NCBI RefSeq assembly: GCF_040115645.1
Contig: NC_089542.1
Location: 124,001-188,000, forward strand
Direction: 5' to 3'
Origin: Euwallacea fornicatus
Lineage: Eukaryota; Arthropoda; Insecta; Coleoptera; Curculionidae
Length of the DNA stretch: 64,000 bases
Shown here: piece after piece, positions 39,601 to 52,181 of the stretch
Layout: each line of letters starts with the position of its first letter
Position numbering within the stretch: the first letter of the stretch is position 1
Notes under the pieces: generated by a model
What the model was told of the DNA's origin: nothing
Databases searched by the model: none
Seen by the model: only the letters and a program-made list of their open reading frames with translations
Translations under genes and position numbers: made by a program

Positions 39601-42600
39601 CTCCCTCCTTGGCGCTACTATCGACATTCCCAGTGACACCTTCCAGAATTTGCAGACAAGATTTTTTAAGGAAAAAAAATTAGTTTCGAACTAATTAAAA
39701 GCAGCAAAAAGCACCAACCGTAGTAACTTTTGCCTTTCTGACCGAATCCAGGCGAATCAGCCATGTCCTGGCTTTCCAGGGCGTAGGCCTTCAACGAATC
39801 CACACTGGCTGAGGCCACTAGGAGGTCGAGACCGCTGTGGAATGAAGGCGACTTGGGGATACCTCCGGGAGATTGAGTGACGGTTTGAAAAGTTTGCCAG
39901 CTCTTACAAAATTAAAGTTTATATAACTTTTGCATTTTTCTGACGACTTCTCGATAATAAATAATTGTTATCTTTTATTGAAGATAATATTAGGCTGATG
40001 CTTGACACCGCAGAAAGACGATTGATTTATCGTCTTCAATATATTCAAACATAAACACGTTATGTCGAGAGAGAAGTGCGAAAATTTGCAGGAAAACAAT
40101 GTTAACCAATATTAAAAATTTTGGAAACCAGGCTATTATGTGGAGAATAAACAGTTATCATCGGATTAAAAATGTTTTGCTTTCGAGCTATTTTTGAACC
40201 GAGATGGAAATGTCATAGGCAATCAAAAATTTAGGGGTGTGCGGTAGTTCTACCACTGTCGTTTCGTACGCAAAAGAAGATCATTTCCATTTTATATTAA
40301 CGCTTATTTTATAATAAACTGATTTTGATAGTGAAACTGATCATAAAAAATTCGACAATTTTTGCAAGTGTTTTACGTTATTTCTAAAAATAGCCGCCGT
40401 TTATGATGAGCTCATTTATTTGAACACCTCCACAGCGACTACATAACGTGTTATTATAGACGGTTAGAGTATAAACAATATTTGTACCTGCTGGTATGCA
40501 GAAGAATGCACCATTTTTCATTCAGCAACAGCGGCGCATAGCAGCGGCGCTTTAATCCGGCTGTAGGCTTACTAAACATAAAGAAATTTCATTCATTTCT
40601 ATTGAAGGGGGAAAATTGCAAATTAATTTTTACGAAAGTTATTAATATTGAAACTTGGTTCTGGTAACGCTGGTGGTGAGTTTATAATTTGCCTTGGGGA
40701 TGCACACGAATCAAAGCCTAACTAAAAATTGCTTATCAATGCCATAAAAAAGATTATGTTTCTATTAAATTAAATAAAATTGAAAAAATCACTGTGTTAT
40801 TTGACTTCTAACGGTGATATCGACGAATTAAAGACAGAAACAATGAGATACTTATATGTACACATGACAACGATTTCGAGAATCTCCAGTATGCTTCTGA
40901 CATTTATCGAAAGTTCTAATTTTCCACTGGGGAGGTTTACCAAGTTTAATTTTCAGCATATACCGTGTGACCCATCTGTTTTGGGATCGGTCTGTAAAAC
41001 GTTTATTAATTGTGCGATTTAGCCCGGATTTTTTTTTAATTATAGAACTTGAATTGTAGATTTTCATCAAAAATGGTCTAGTTGACATGAATTTCAAGGC
41101 CTACTATGACAATTTCTAGGAACAAAATTTTAATAAATCATATTAGTGATTTTTTTAGAAAAAAATCTGTGCACGCCACTGGATTGACCACCCCTCGAAA
41201 CGGGTTTGTACAAAATTTTAATGAAAAATTTTGAGTAATAACGAGTTTGTAGAAGAATTAAAAATGCACACTAGGTACTTACTTACATATTCTTTTATTT
41301 TCTCTGGCTATATTAAGGTCCAAACTAGCCATTCTAATACTATTTCGGGGATTGTCGTTAAAATATTGCAAAATTTGGTTGTTATTTAGAAAAAGTCCAC
41401 GACGTCCATTTTGCCTCGTTACTTCGACTTACTGGTCTATCTGGATGTCTGATGTTGAATTCTGCATTCTGTCGCAGCTTCTGCTGCCGAGCGCACGTTG
41501 TCGCCGACAAGACGAACAATTTCTGTTTTTTCTCTTACTCTTAAATTTTCCATAATTATCATGATTAATAATTTAATTTGTATTACGTACAAATAAGTTC
41601 TAATATCGATGTTGATGTTTGTGGCATTTGTTTGACAGTTAAGTACGTCACTCGTTCTCCACAGCCGACTATTAATTTTTTTAAATAAATAACTACTGAG
41701 GGTCAGATTGGTTATCTACAATAAATGATTCAGATTATAGATTTGTAGAGGAGCAAGAACAAAATAAATAAACCCCTATTTTTTATAATAATATTTATTC
41801 TAATGATTGACTTTGAAATAGGTTGGAAGATGACCGAAATATTATAAAGAGGTAAGACGAGGGCTTGAAAGCAAACATTAATAGGAAGTATTAAATGAAC
41901 GGGACACAAGAAGGTTGGAGCAAATTTGTGCAACTCAATTTATGGGTAGCGAATCTAGTAGCGAGTCATCGATGGAAAGCATAAAAGATTTGATTGCATT
42001 TTTTTATGTTACACACTAGTTTCTTTCTTAAATAGGTAACACACATTTGTTATAAAGTAAATTCAATTATGAATGAACAAAGAAGGTTACACTACTTAGG
42101 TTGTACTTAAGGCCCTCAATAGATCTGTGATGAGTGAGGGATCACGAAAATGTCATATCTAAACTTCAACAGAAACTTCTATTGAAAATTTTATGATTAT
42201 TGCTCATTATTCATTGATCTACACATCTAACTTTTACGAAAGTCTCGTTTTTGGTAGATAATTTAGCTTGACTTGTGACTCTAAAGAACCTAAAGTAATA
42301 GCAAAAAGGTGGTATATTGTAATAATATAGATGGATTGCTTTATTTGCTTTCTTTCAAAACAAAAAATTGTTTATATATGCATAGAAATAATAGAAAAAC
42401 ACAGGATACCTACTGGTATTAGTAAATATATGTAGCTATAGATATGTAAAAGTTTGGGTTATTACAAAATTGTGTCTTTACAGCAAGATAAGTTTTTCAT
42501 TGTCTCAGGAGAAACAGGGCTTTACTTCTAGATTATAGTTTCATTTGTATGTTTTGTGAGTGTAATTGTGGAATTCTATTAGAAATGTTCTAATTGTTTT

Positions 42601-45600
42601 CCTGTAGTAGAAACAATATTTAGTTGATTTATAAACAATTTAAAAAGAACAAAAATTTGTTGGAAAGATAGTACGTGAGGTAAGCATATAAAGCAGAGGA
42701 GTACATAACTTATCTATATTTTTTTAAATTTGAATATAAAATCCTTATCTGCAATCTTGTACTGCCGTACAAGGTTATTATTATTATTTTCTCATTATAG
42801 TAGCTTGTCTCTTATTGCTATTTTGACTTTCATGGCGTAATACTATTATACTTACGTATTATTTGTCGTATGGGATAGTAGATGTTGTAATGAATTATAT
42901 TTTTGTGACTATTATTTTAGGATAATTGAAGAGAAACATTTAATATATCATTGTTTAAAGAGAATAAGTGGATACATCTCTGTGACATAACCTAGAAGAA
43001 GTACGTGCATACAAAAAATTGAAAGAAAATTAGCTTGAGAAATAAGGAACTTTCTTGCGATTTCCACTTAATGGTGAAACCAATGCAATACAATATAATC
43101 ATTACGCTAATGCATCCTTGATTTATTTAAATTAATATGGTGTTTAAGTATTTTCATTTATTGAGCACAAGAGCTCGAATTACTCATCGAGCGACAATAA
43201 AGTGTTAAAACTTTTGTTAATAAAAATGTTTAATTTTTGCCGCGGTAATGCCACAAAAATGAAGGATCTTATTGACCAATACAGGTAAATGTGAAATTTT
43301 CAAATAAATTTACAATTCTAGAACGTACCACGCGAATTCTCGAAACGCTCAGAAATTATTGATATATATTTCTCATTTCGTCCTTGCGGCTGGTCAAGAA
43401 ATATGATCGTTAATGGGACATTCATTCATTAAATGTCAGATATGTACTAGGGAGGTATTCAAAGCCATTAAGGGAGCTGAAGTTTGTCCACTATTAGTAG
43501 ATCGGCAAGGGCTTTGTTGCGCCACCGACTGTTGCCGACGGCAAAAGTCGTCGATTTGGATTAATTTCCTATTAAGTACTTGATGTTGAATCTACAGAAC
43601 TTATTTGAAAATCAAGCAAATGAGGGTAGAAAAAGGTATGGGAAAAAAGTAAAAAACGGGTCGGTAATAAAATTGCTTGAAATATTGAAATAAGATCAAC
43701 GACGCTAAATAAAAAAAAAATCACATCTTATTTTTGAAAATTTTGCAGTGAATTATCAGGGCTAACACTAATTTCTTCCAATTGATCCATTTTTGATCCC
43801 TTGAATTGGAAATATCCCCAAACTGACCTCTAGTCTGACATAAGAAACCATTTAAATCTATTAAAAACTTCATTATGTCTTAACAAAAAACGAGTATCGT
43901 GCCTGTCGCTGTCTCGAATCAACGAATTCCAATTGCTAAACAAGTAAGCTCAATTAACGGAACCTATAAATACGTCGGCTGGACAAATGGCCGTGTTATT
44001 AGCAATGTTAGCAATAATTAGAATTACCATTGCATGATTTTTATCTATTTGTCCGTCAAATATTAATCGCGGACTAGTTTGTATTTGGCGCAGCAGAAAA
44101 GAAAACCACAGTGAATGTAAACATGCATTAGAAATGTTTTAGAATCAATTTGTCCGGGCGGTAAAGTAGCAGAAAAGATACCCCCAATAAGGGGATAGTT
44201 ACCAAGTTTTTGCATCGACCACTGGAAGTCTGCACGAGAGAGAAAAACGACGTTACATCCATAAATCCATATTGCCAATACTGAAGTTCCTACCACACAC
44301 TACCCAAACTTAGGCAACACTTCGATGACTTTAATACAAAAATATAAGGGAAAAGTTGAAGCAATCGTGAAAAACTAAAGGGAGGATATATGGATTATTG
44401 TAGGCAATGTTGCCAAGCCAAATTCTTTCCAAATATCCCGAAATAATCCTGCAACTTTCTCGAATTCCTACAACTTACGAAACCCAAAAAGGTTTACAGA
44501 AAACTTTGAGATTAAAGCCTCAGTTCAATCGGAAGTTACTTCTTGAATTCTACTTCCAAAAGCGCTCAAAAGGTACTCAAATGAGTGGTTCTAGCTTTAT
44601 CCCTTGGTTTCGGCCCCATATGGCAACTCCTCGCAATTCCCCAACGACTACAAAGGGGCATGCGTCACCTGTTTGCCTTTGGACAAGGCCGCATTTCCCC
44701 GGCGCTTTAAAGGTCTATAAATAGACGTTTGATGGATTCATGATTACCAGGGGTGGATGTAAATATGTCCTGAAAGTTTTATTTATAGGTACCCAATATT
44801 GCTGTAAAGGACAACCCTTGTAATCACTTTAAATTATCTGATTTTCTTTGGCACAGCTGGACAAAATATTAAATCCCTATAATTAGTTTTTTTTTTAAAT
44901 CTCGATTTGTCTTCAGAAAACTGACCTTAAAAGAGACGAATTAGGCTTTTCATCATTCTCTCTGCAAACCGGCCGTCCCAAATTAATTTTCCATTTTCTT
45001 ATTTTCTTCATTACAATATTTAACATTTTTTCCGTCGAATTCGGGGATGTAACCGGATATGAAATTAATATTTAAATTTCGTTTTCGTATGTCCTATTTC
45101 AGTTACACGCTCTCTATCGTCTTGCGTGATGATTTTAATAACTATATATTTCCATGGTCGAGTTTCTATGGAATAAACTGAAACTAAATACCTACCACAT
45201 CATGACAGTCACAAATAACTGTAACTTGGACATTTTGTAACAAGTGACAGTTATAAAAGATTGTCACGTACGTCACGCAAGGTATAAATTCTGTCTTATT
45301 ATTACTAAATACAGTGAAATCCAGTTATAACGACATTGGAAGGACCTTGGCTATAAGGTCGTTATAGCCATTGGTGATTATATCCGAAAATAAATTTTAT
45401 TAAAGTCGTATGGATAAAAGTGCTGCCTTTAATACGTTTTTCATACAATACTAACCTACCTACTTTATTTAACACACAACTTACATGTGTATTATATATA
45501 AAATCATAAAACCTTAAAAAAATGAGTTGTTTTACTTTATTTCGAGCATTTACATTTTCCAAAATAAAAATTCTTAAATTTTTATAATAACCAATTTTCA

Positions 45601-48600
45601 TTTCTCATTTCCAGTCATTATTTGCCATAACTATTATGGTGATCCTTTCTCTGAACATTTTCCTTTGAGAACAAGTTTCTTCTTTGAATCTTAACGGTTT
45701 GTCGTTAGTCATTTTATAAAAAAAAAGGCCGTTTCATCAGCAATAAAGACTTCATTATCGTACTAGTTTCTAATTTCTTGAAAAACATTTAAAAGCCATG
45801 ATTCCGGAACAACTTCATTGACGCTTCCTGTTTCTCCGGATATTTTTCGAAATACGATGTTATTGCAGGCTTGCAATCTTTTTGTCCATCCTTGGGAACA
45901 TTAATAGTCTTCTTTGTTCAATAAAGTTCCAACTTCCAAACTCATTTGCTTTTGGCTTTAGAATAGGACCGGTTATAGGCACGTTTTCACTGCGCTGATT
46001 TTTAAACTATTCCAATAGGCACTTATCCAAATCACCATGACGAAAGCTGCTAATTTTCTTTGTTTTCAGAGCGTCCCTATTATGTGCTTTCTTAACTTTA
46101 TCTTTATTTTTTCACATTGTCGAAATTATGGATTGTGACTCTCTGAACCTCGATGCTAATGGAGCATTGCCTTCTCCATTTTCTAATGGACTTACCAAAG
46201 CTCCCTTTTCTTCAATTGAAAAACTTTCTTTTTAATTTGAGCGCTGAAGATGATGCCATCTTATGATGCCTTGAGCTCAGAATGTACCTGAAATTGTTCG
46301 AAAACAAATCGAGGCAAATGAATTAAATTGCTTTCGTCTGCAGCTTCAGGAGTACATGCATACAATATGAAATTGGGGAAATCCCTTAGCAGCACTCAGG
46401 TATTCACCGAATTTTCCGTTACAGTATTGGTCAAACTTTGTCGATCTTGTTATTGGACAGTCGTTATAACCGAAGAAAAGTAGCCACACAGTTTGAAGAA
46501 TTTCAATCGTTATAACCGATTTTGTCGTTACAAGCGAAGTGTTATCCGAGTATTTTGATGTTCATTTGCATGTAATTTCAAACAATTGATCAACATTTGA
46601 TTGTTATACCCTGATTTTCGTTATAAACGGATTTTACTGTATTAATTATTTATTTGTTCTTACGTTTTTTTAAATCATATATACGTTTATTCTAGTTTAT
46701 TAAATAGATTATTAAAATTTAGAAAACACTAAAACTCGTCCATAAAACGAATTTGTGCGATAAATTTCATGGACATCGACGACGACTACTGAGCCCAATG
46801 AATTATAAATAATTTGGATTAATTCGTGATTATTCTGCTTTAAAGAGATTAATTGGGACTTCAAAAATACTCATTTTTTATATTTCTTATGGTGTTGTGG
46901 CATTTTATTACTACGTATACACTTCTTGAATGAATACATGAGGAAACATACCTTTTAAAGGAGGAAGTGGTTCCAGTTCCCTATTCTTGGTAATGTTGAA
47001 TCTGGAGCTAGAGTGCCGTTTATCTTTCTTGATAAGAGGCCCTTGGATGGCACCAGCTGTCAATTTGGTCTTGTTCAGCGGGGTCGGTGGTGGGGGTCCT
47101 TGGTGCAAATTGTTTTTGGACTGGAACAAGTACATTTCATTTCTTAAAAAATTGCGGGTGCTGACGTAACGATTACCGAAAACTACACTGTTTACAAGGA
47201 AAAATGTTTTTATTAATACAGAACGGTTATAACTACATATTCGCATTCGCATAGCAATTCGCTTATGACTTATATATTACCGTTTTACCGTGGTTGTTTT
47301 TTCTCTGGTGTGTTGGCGACAGTTCATGTATACAATTTAAATGACAAATTAAGCGATCTACAAGGGGCTGAACGCAGCTAACAATTCCCGGATATGGTAT
47401 AGTGCATTTCTGACGTCAGCTTCTCGCCAGAGATTCGTTATGCGTCGCTGCAATTATCGCATAGATATGAAGTAGATGTCACTTCGTCCGATTTCGCCGC
47501 CATGGATTAGGGCTCAATTTATCCATTGTCAATCCGCCACTTCTATCTCTATTGCGATCGGTTTCATGAGTCGAAGGAACAATGTCGTTTGCGCGTGGAT
47601 GTCAATCCTGACATCATCCATTTTTATTGTCTGACGACCAAGGGGCAATCTCATATTCTCTTTGACAGTTTTATTAATTGTAAACGGATCAGTAAAAAAT
47701 CAATTTTGGAGTGTCAAATGAGTTCAATCTCCGCATCGTAAAACTTTATCTTAGTCCGGTTTGGTTATCCTAGGTGTCCACCTTTGTTATTCAATACATA
47801 TACAGTATGATTCGAGAGAGAGGACGACGTCGATTTAAATTAATGATATGATAAGATTTGTTAGTTAGAAAATAATTGCAATTTGAATACGCTTAGTGTG
47901 TCAGATAATGACGTTTACTCTTATTTCCTCTAGGAAATTACTATCCCTCGAATTCTCCCTCACCACAACTCACAAGCGCCACTCAAATTGATAGTTCCTT
48001 ATGCAAAAGTGTTAATTCAAGCCGCGTTTGACCTTAACTCCTCTTGAAGTTCGACGAAGGAGTGAGTACGGTGAATGCATTTAACACAAGCCGAAAAGAA
48101 ATAGCATAAACTTCAATTGATATAGACGGAAGTACCTTGCTGAACGGCAATATAAACCATTCCGGTTAAGTGAACGGATACGGATGTGATCGAACGATTC
48201 TATCTGTGAGATCTGACACTTCGATTTGAAATCGACCAACTGCAGCTCAGAGAAAAGTTAAAATGATCTACTTTAAGCACAAATAGAGTGAATTAATTTA
48301 CTCATGTGCTGTTATAATGGTGTGCCCGGTAGAGTGTTAAAATTTTTAAAGGTCTAAAAAAGTGGAAAACTTTTATATAGTTAAGCAAAATAAAATGTTA
48401 CTGTGTATTGAATGTTCAGGATAAAAAAATAAAGTGAAAATGCCAAATACGTCTTAAATAAAAAAAGCTTGTTTTCACTCAACAAGATGTTTCATAAATT
48501 GTTTCTATTTGAACACTACTGAAAAAATTAAACTTAATTTGTGAAAATTTCAGAAACCTTCAAGAGTATAAATTTTATAAAGTAAATGCAGGAACGTGCA

Positions 48601-49378
48601 ATTTTTGACATACTTACAAACCTTATAAAAGTTTGAGATCCTAATTGATGATAAAAGTGGTGTTCACCTTATAAATTCTTTTCAAATACTGAGGACACTA
48701 CCTATCAATTAGCCCAGAACAAACAAATCAAGAATTCAAACATCCAATGAATGAGTCTGAGCTGCCTTTAAAATTTTTCTTCATCAAGTTATATTAAGTG
48801 AGATTAGTTGAACTCAACATAAATCAAATTTGAATATTTAGCAAATGTATACATAAACAAAATAGGGATGGAGAGATAGGGAAAATGTGATATGGACTAA
48901 AGCCCCTGAAAGTTGCTTTCTAGCAGACCTACGTGTTCAAATACGCTTTTCTTTCTTCTTCTAAAAATGCTGCTTATATCCATTTTGAGGTATATTTGAA
49001 GACAGATTCTAATAGTGCCACGTTCATGTGATTTTGCAAAATTCACTGTAGAACTTTGAAAAATTGTTTCAGACCACAGTGGCTAAAATTGTGTAGGCAG
49101 TGCCAAAATTCTCCATTTAAATATCACTAATGCGTTTTATTCCATTTCCACAAACTTTCCACCCACAAAACCGACACAATATAGTAATTTTTTTCTCGCT
49201 TCAGCACCACAACCACTAAAAAATACTTAGATTTAATTCACAATCTTTGATGGTGACTGGTGCGATGTGAAGTGGACAAAATACGTGTTAATAACAGCGG
49301 TAGCTATAAACTGCACTGGAAATGGCACAATCCACAACAAAAACACCTCAGGCTGCCAAAAATGTATTATCGCCCACT

Positions 49379-49411
<33 letters not shown>

Positions 49412-51350
49412 AAGAAAGAAAAAAGAAAAGTGGTACAAAAACGTAAACAGAGTCGCCTCGTAAGACCTGTTGTTCGGAAATTTATATAACTGTAAAAAAA
49501 CAATGTTGGGCTAAAATTAGTGTCAACTTGCTATATTTATAATCAAGGCTAAAATTTGGACTTTAAAGGTCAAGAAAATTGAGAATTTGAGAGAGAGAGA
49601 AGTGTGAAAAATTATATATAATTGCGCTTATAGCTTCTTTTAACAATTAAATCAATCTTCTTCCGTAGCCGCACGTTTGTTCTATAATAAATCGATTGAA
49701 AATAATGCGCATAAAAATAGGTCCTAGGCTAATATGCTTTATAATGTAAACTTCAGTGAATTCGCCTACCCAGATTTGAGTAAATATGGCGCAGTCACCA
49801 ATACTTTCACTGAAAACCAAAATTACACCATTTTCAAAGCAGCTATTTGGCGCTTTTTTGGCAGCAAATTAAACGAGATTTTAAGAGATTTCCCCTTTCA
49901 AAATTGAAGCGTGCGACAAGAGATATATGCATGTGCTTTGTATCGTCAATTTGATATGATTGATGTGTTGGAATTGTTTTAAAATAAGTATATTTTTCGA
50001 ATAAACTATTATCCATTATTTTAATGTAGATAGTTGGTCGTCTTAATTTTGGAATATTATTGAGAAAATTATCATAACACCTCCATAAATTCCACTTTTA
50101 TCTTGCATCTGTCCGGTGGTGTTTTAAAACATTTTCAGTCGCGAGGTATCTCCAGAAATACCTACCCATCTGTATTGATATAAAAGTGACACTAAATGAA
50201 TTTTACTGTTCTTGTGATGAATACGTAGAACACTGAGATACTTTTATTGAGAGAAGAAAATCGTATCTAAACCAGAAACAAATAAAGAAATGAAAATTTT
50301 AACAATACAACTATAAACCTTTTTCAATGGGAGTTTCAACTTGAATAAGACCCAAAACATTTCTAACAGTCTATTCTAGCAGTTTCAACAAAAATGTGAC
50401 CATAAGTACAGTATTTTCACATAACCCAAAAATATTGAGGAAGACAATTAGGTACATGTCCCAAAAAATGGGTGATTGTCAGCAATAATTAGAATAAAAG
50501 TAAGTGCTAAAATCTGATATCATTGCTTTAAGTAGGTGCTTAGTTATGAGTTTTAGTTTCAAGTTAACCCTATTTTAATTATAGGTTCTGATGTGGTGTT
50601 AATTCTTATAAATACACATTTTGGATGAGAAATTTGGAAGAGAATTTATACATAGGTAATGCAGGCCCTGTAACTGATATGGCTAATGACATTTGACAGC
50701 AATATCTAGCGACATCTTTCTATGGTTCATTTACAATGTTTTACTTTAAAATTTAAGCTGTATCTACATAACTTCACACTACCATAATGGCAAATCATAT
50801 AAAATCCCAGCAGAGCTATCCACCCAGATATTTATCTGCAACTGTCAAAGTCAAAGAACAAACTTCATAACATGAAAGTAACCAATATATGAGAGTAAAT
50901 TATCAATCTCCTTGTCCAAATAACACATTAGTTAGACATAAGTAAAACTAAAAATTGTTTTTATTCCAATTTTTTGAGCCTATCAATTTTCTCACTTAAT
51001 TGCATATGCAAACTAACAAATTGTGGCACTACAACCTCAATTGACAGCATTAATTGAGTACACTATTATTTACATGCCACAAATATATCAAGGTCGAAGA
51101 TTAGTGCAGCCTGGAAAATTTTGAGGCAACTGATTGGTACTCTTAAATCTGTTAATTAACAGGGTTCTTAGATTGAGCTTTCTTCACATAAAAGATCTAG
51201 AACTCACCTCAGAATCAGCTTCTCCCTTATGTCCTTTGTCAGCATTAGTTTTGTTATCCTATAAGTAAAGACATAAAATGTGGAAAGAGCTTTTTTTATG
51301 CACTTAGAAACTAGATCAAAGAGGAATTTGCATTCAACAGTGCTCACCAT
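36644..51350 (-). CDS. wrd: PP2A B56 (B') regulatory subunit, gamma/delta class (well-rounded type)
   Basis: Nine coding exons on the minus strand: 51350-51348, 51258-51208, 47120-46952, 39315-39116, 38674-38340, 38235-37899, 37593-37307, 37136-36953, 36790-36644; 1713 nt, 570 residues. It is the substrate-targeting subunit of trimeric protein phosphatase 2A, built of HEAT-like repeats that read LxxIxE motifs. The N-terminus carries KKDKRHSSSRFNITKNRELE, shared with the human delta form. The core runs about residues 85-460: [99 protein letters not shown]. The C-terminal VRRKSELPQDQYTVKALSDH places it in the gamma/delta class. The ATG is exactly the last codon of exon 1. Introns 2 and 3 are about 4.1 and 7.6 kb and hold transposon relics. 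Alternative promoters or N-terminal exons are likely for such a gene (inference). Confidence 0.95.
39499..40571 (-). CDS. Three phase-compatible exons of unknown identity inside the B' intron
   Basis: Minus-strand exons 40571-40488, 39900-39719 and 39639-39499 join in phase at GT-AG sites into an open frame of about 135 residues and end in phase 1, which is also the phase needed to enter the B' core exon at 39315. Segments include AGLKRRCYAPLLLNEKWCIL, GGIPKSPSFHSGLDLLVASA, DSPGFGQKGKSYYG and DRSITFGISGFKGVILERPS. Base composition here is clearly richer in GC than the flanking intron. I do not recognise the protein. It may be an alternative N-terminal section of the B' subunit, a nested gene whose ends I missed, or a captured gene fragment. 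Weak points: the acceptors of exons 2 and 3 have poor pyrimidine tracts and no start codon was found upstream; an internal ATG (MADSPGFGQ) in the second exon could start a shorter version. Confidence 0.35.
41290..41553 (-). mobile_element. Fragment of a mariner-like transposase gene (HTH part)
   Basis: Minus strand from 41553: MENLRVREKTEIVRLVGDNV, then after frame changes EFNIRHPDRPVS-like and FLNNNQILQYFNDNPRNSIR blocks, which correspond to the N-terminal DNA-binding part of beetle mariner-like transposases, the same type as the element at 1936-3343. No catalytic blocks follow and I could not define its terminal repeats, so it is a truncated relic inside the B' gene intron. Confidence 0.6.
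45310..46641 (-). mobile_element. Decayed Tigger/pogo-type DNA transposon
   Basis: Flanked by TA and by inverted repeats: the left end is TACAGTGAAATCCAGTTATA and the right end is the reverse complement of TACAGTAAAATCCGTTTATA. The subterminal word CGTTATAACCGA recurs near the right end (about 46460-46530). On the minus strand, broken frames encode blocks of a pogo-family DDE transposase: GWTKRLQACNNIVFRKISGE, then ETGSVNEVVPESWLLNVFQE, then NEVFIADETAFFFYKM with the first catalytic D intact, then KPLRFKEETCSQRKMFRERI. Frameshifts and stops show it is dead. It sits inside an intron of the B' gene. Confidence 0.85.
47121..51207 (-). other. 4.1 kb intron 2 of the B' gene
   Basis: AT-rich, no convincing exon. 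It contains a 30-base A tract followed by GAAA repeats (49380-49440) and a GC-richer stretch near 47390-47640 without recognisable coding content. Confidence 0.55.
49380..49430. repeat. Poly-A tract grading into GAAA repeats
   Basis: Thirty A residues at 49380-49409, followed by AG-rich simple sequence. It could be a retroposon tail, but no element body is recognisable upstream and no target duplication was found. Confidence 0.8.
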
Positions 51351-52181
51351 TGCTCAGGATGTTCTTTATGAAGCCCCAGTGGAAAATTCGCAACAATAAT
51401 AAACAAACAATAAAAACTCCCGGCGGTAATTAACTTCTAGAACTGAATAGGATGTGAAACATGGAATTTCGCTAGAACCCAAACTATCCGGTCCTGTTGA
51501 GCAAACACTGTCTAGTTCGCGTCAAAGCGTCTCGTAGTCTTCCTTGGTAAAGAAGCAGCTATACGGTGAAATACGCACGGAATCGGAAAGATTTACATCA
51601 GCCGTTTCATAAATAACAACAACCGAGTGATAAAAAGTTCAAGTTCACCGCAAACTACGAAACAGATTACAAAAACCGACGAAATCTCATCTTTTGGTTT
51701 CCAGCAAGGCAAAAATATTTCGGAAAATGTAAACTCAATTGGATGACGGTTGACATTGGGATATTCAGTTGACACTTTTGAAAGTCATAATTGGAAATGT
51801 ACGTGTGCTGCTAGTGTTCGTTTGACTCCAATTACACTCGACGCTCTCACTCAAAACTGGAAATTGATGTTCTTTTTTTGCCCTTTTAATTTTCTCTTCA
51901 AATTTTACATGATTTTGATCATATTTGCATGCGAAATTTATCTTAGATATGCTGTCGCAAATACATAATAGCCAAGTTTAATCGCGTTGTGCAACGTGCA
52001 ATATTAGTGTTTATGATTGGGTAGGTAAACATTAGCAAATAATGTAGACAAGTGTTCAAGCCCAGATACCCTTCTTAACTAATGTTCTTAACCTAACTTG
52101 TCTCTGAACCTGTGTGTTTGATGGTTTACGGAACACAAAAAACTCTCTTTCACCGTAAAATTAAATAAAAATTAAACCAAA
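51351..52181. promoter_or_regulatory. Divergent upstream region of the B' gene and NOP10
   Basis: Holds the 5' untranslated part of B' exon 1 (just right of 51350) and the NOP10 promoter. It is 831 bp long. No clear core promoter motif stands out. Confidence 0.5.

Larger units (their letters stand above)
39316..46951 (-). other. 7.6 kb intron 3 of the B' gene
   Basis: Holds three orphan coding-like exons (39499-40571), a mariner-type HTH fragment (41290-41553) and a Tigger/pogo-type element (45310-46641), annotated separately. The rest is AT-rich. A GC-richer island at about 44400-44730 includes TCTATAAATAG at 44712-44722, a good TATA-box match in isolation, but I could not tie it to a transcript. 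Confidence 0.6.

Noticed and set aside
44407..44724. 105-codon plus-strand frame in the B' intron
   Set aside because: No recognisable protein features; the open frame is explained by the locally higher GC content.
47526..47741. 71-codon plus-strand frame in B' intron 2
   Set aside because: Contains cysteine and histidine but no zinc-finger spacing or other motif, and no exon borders.
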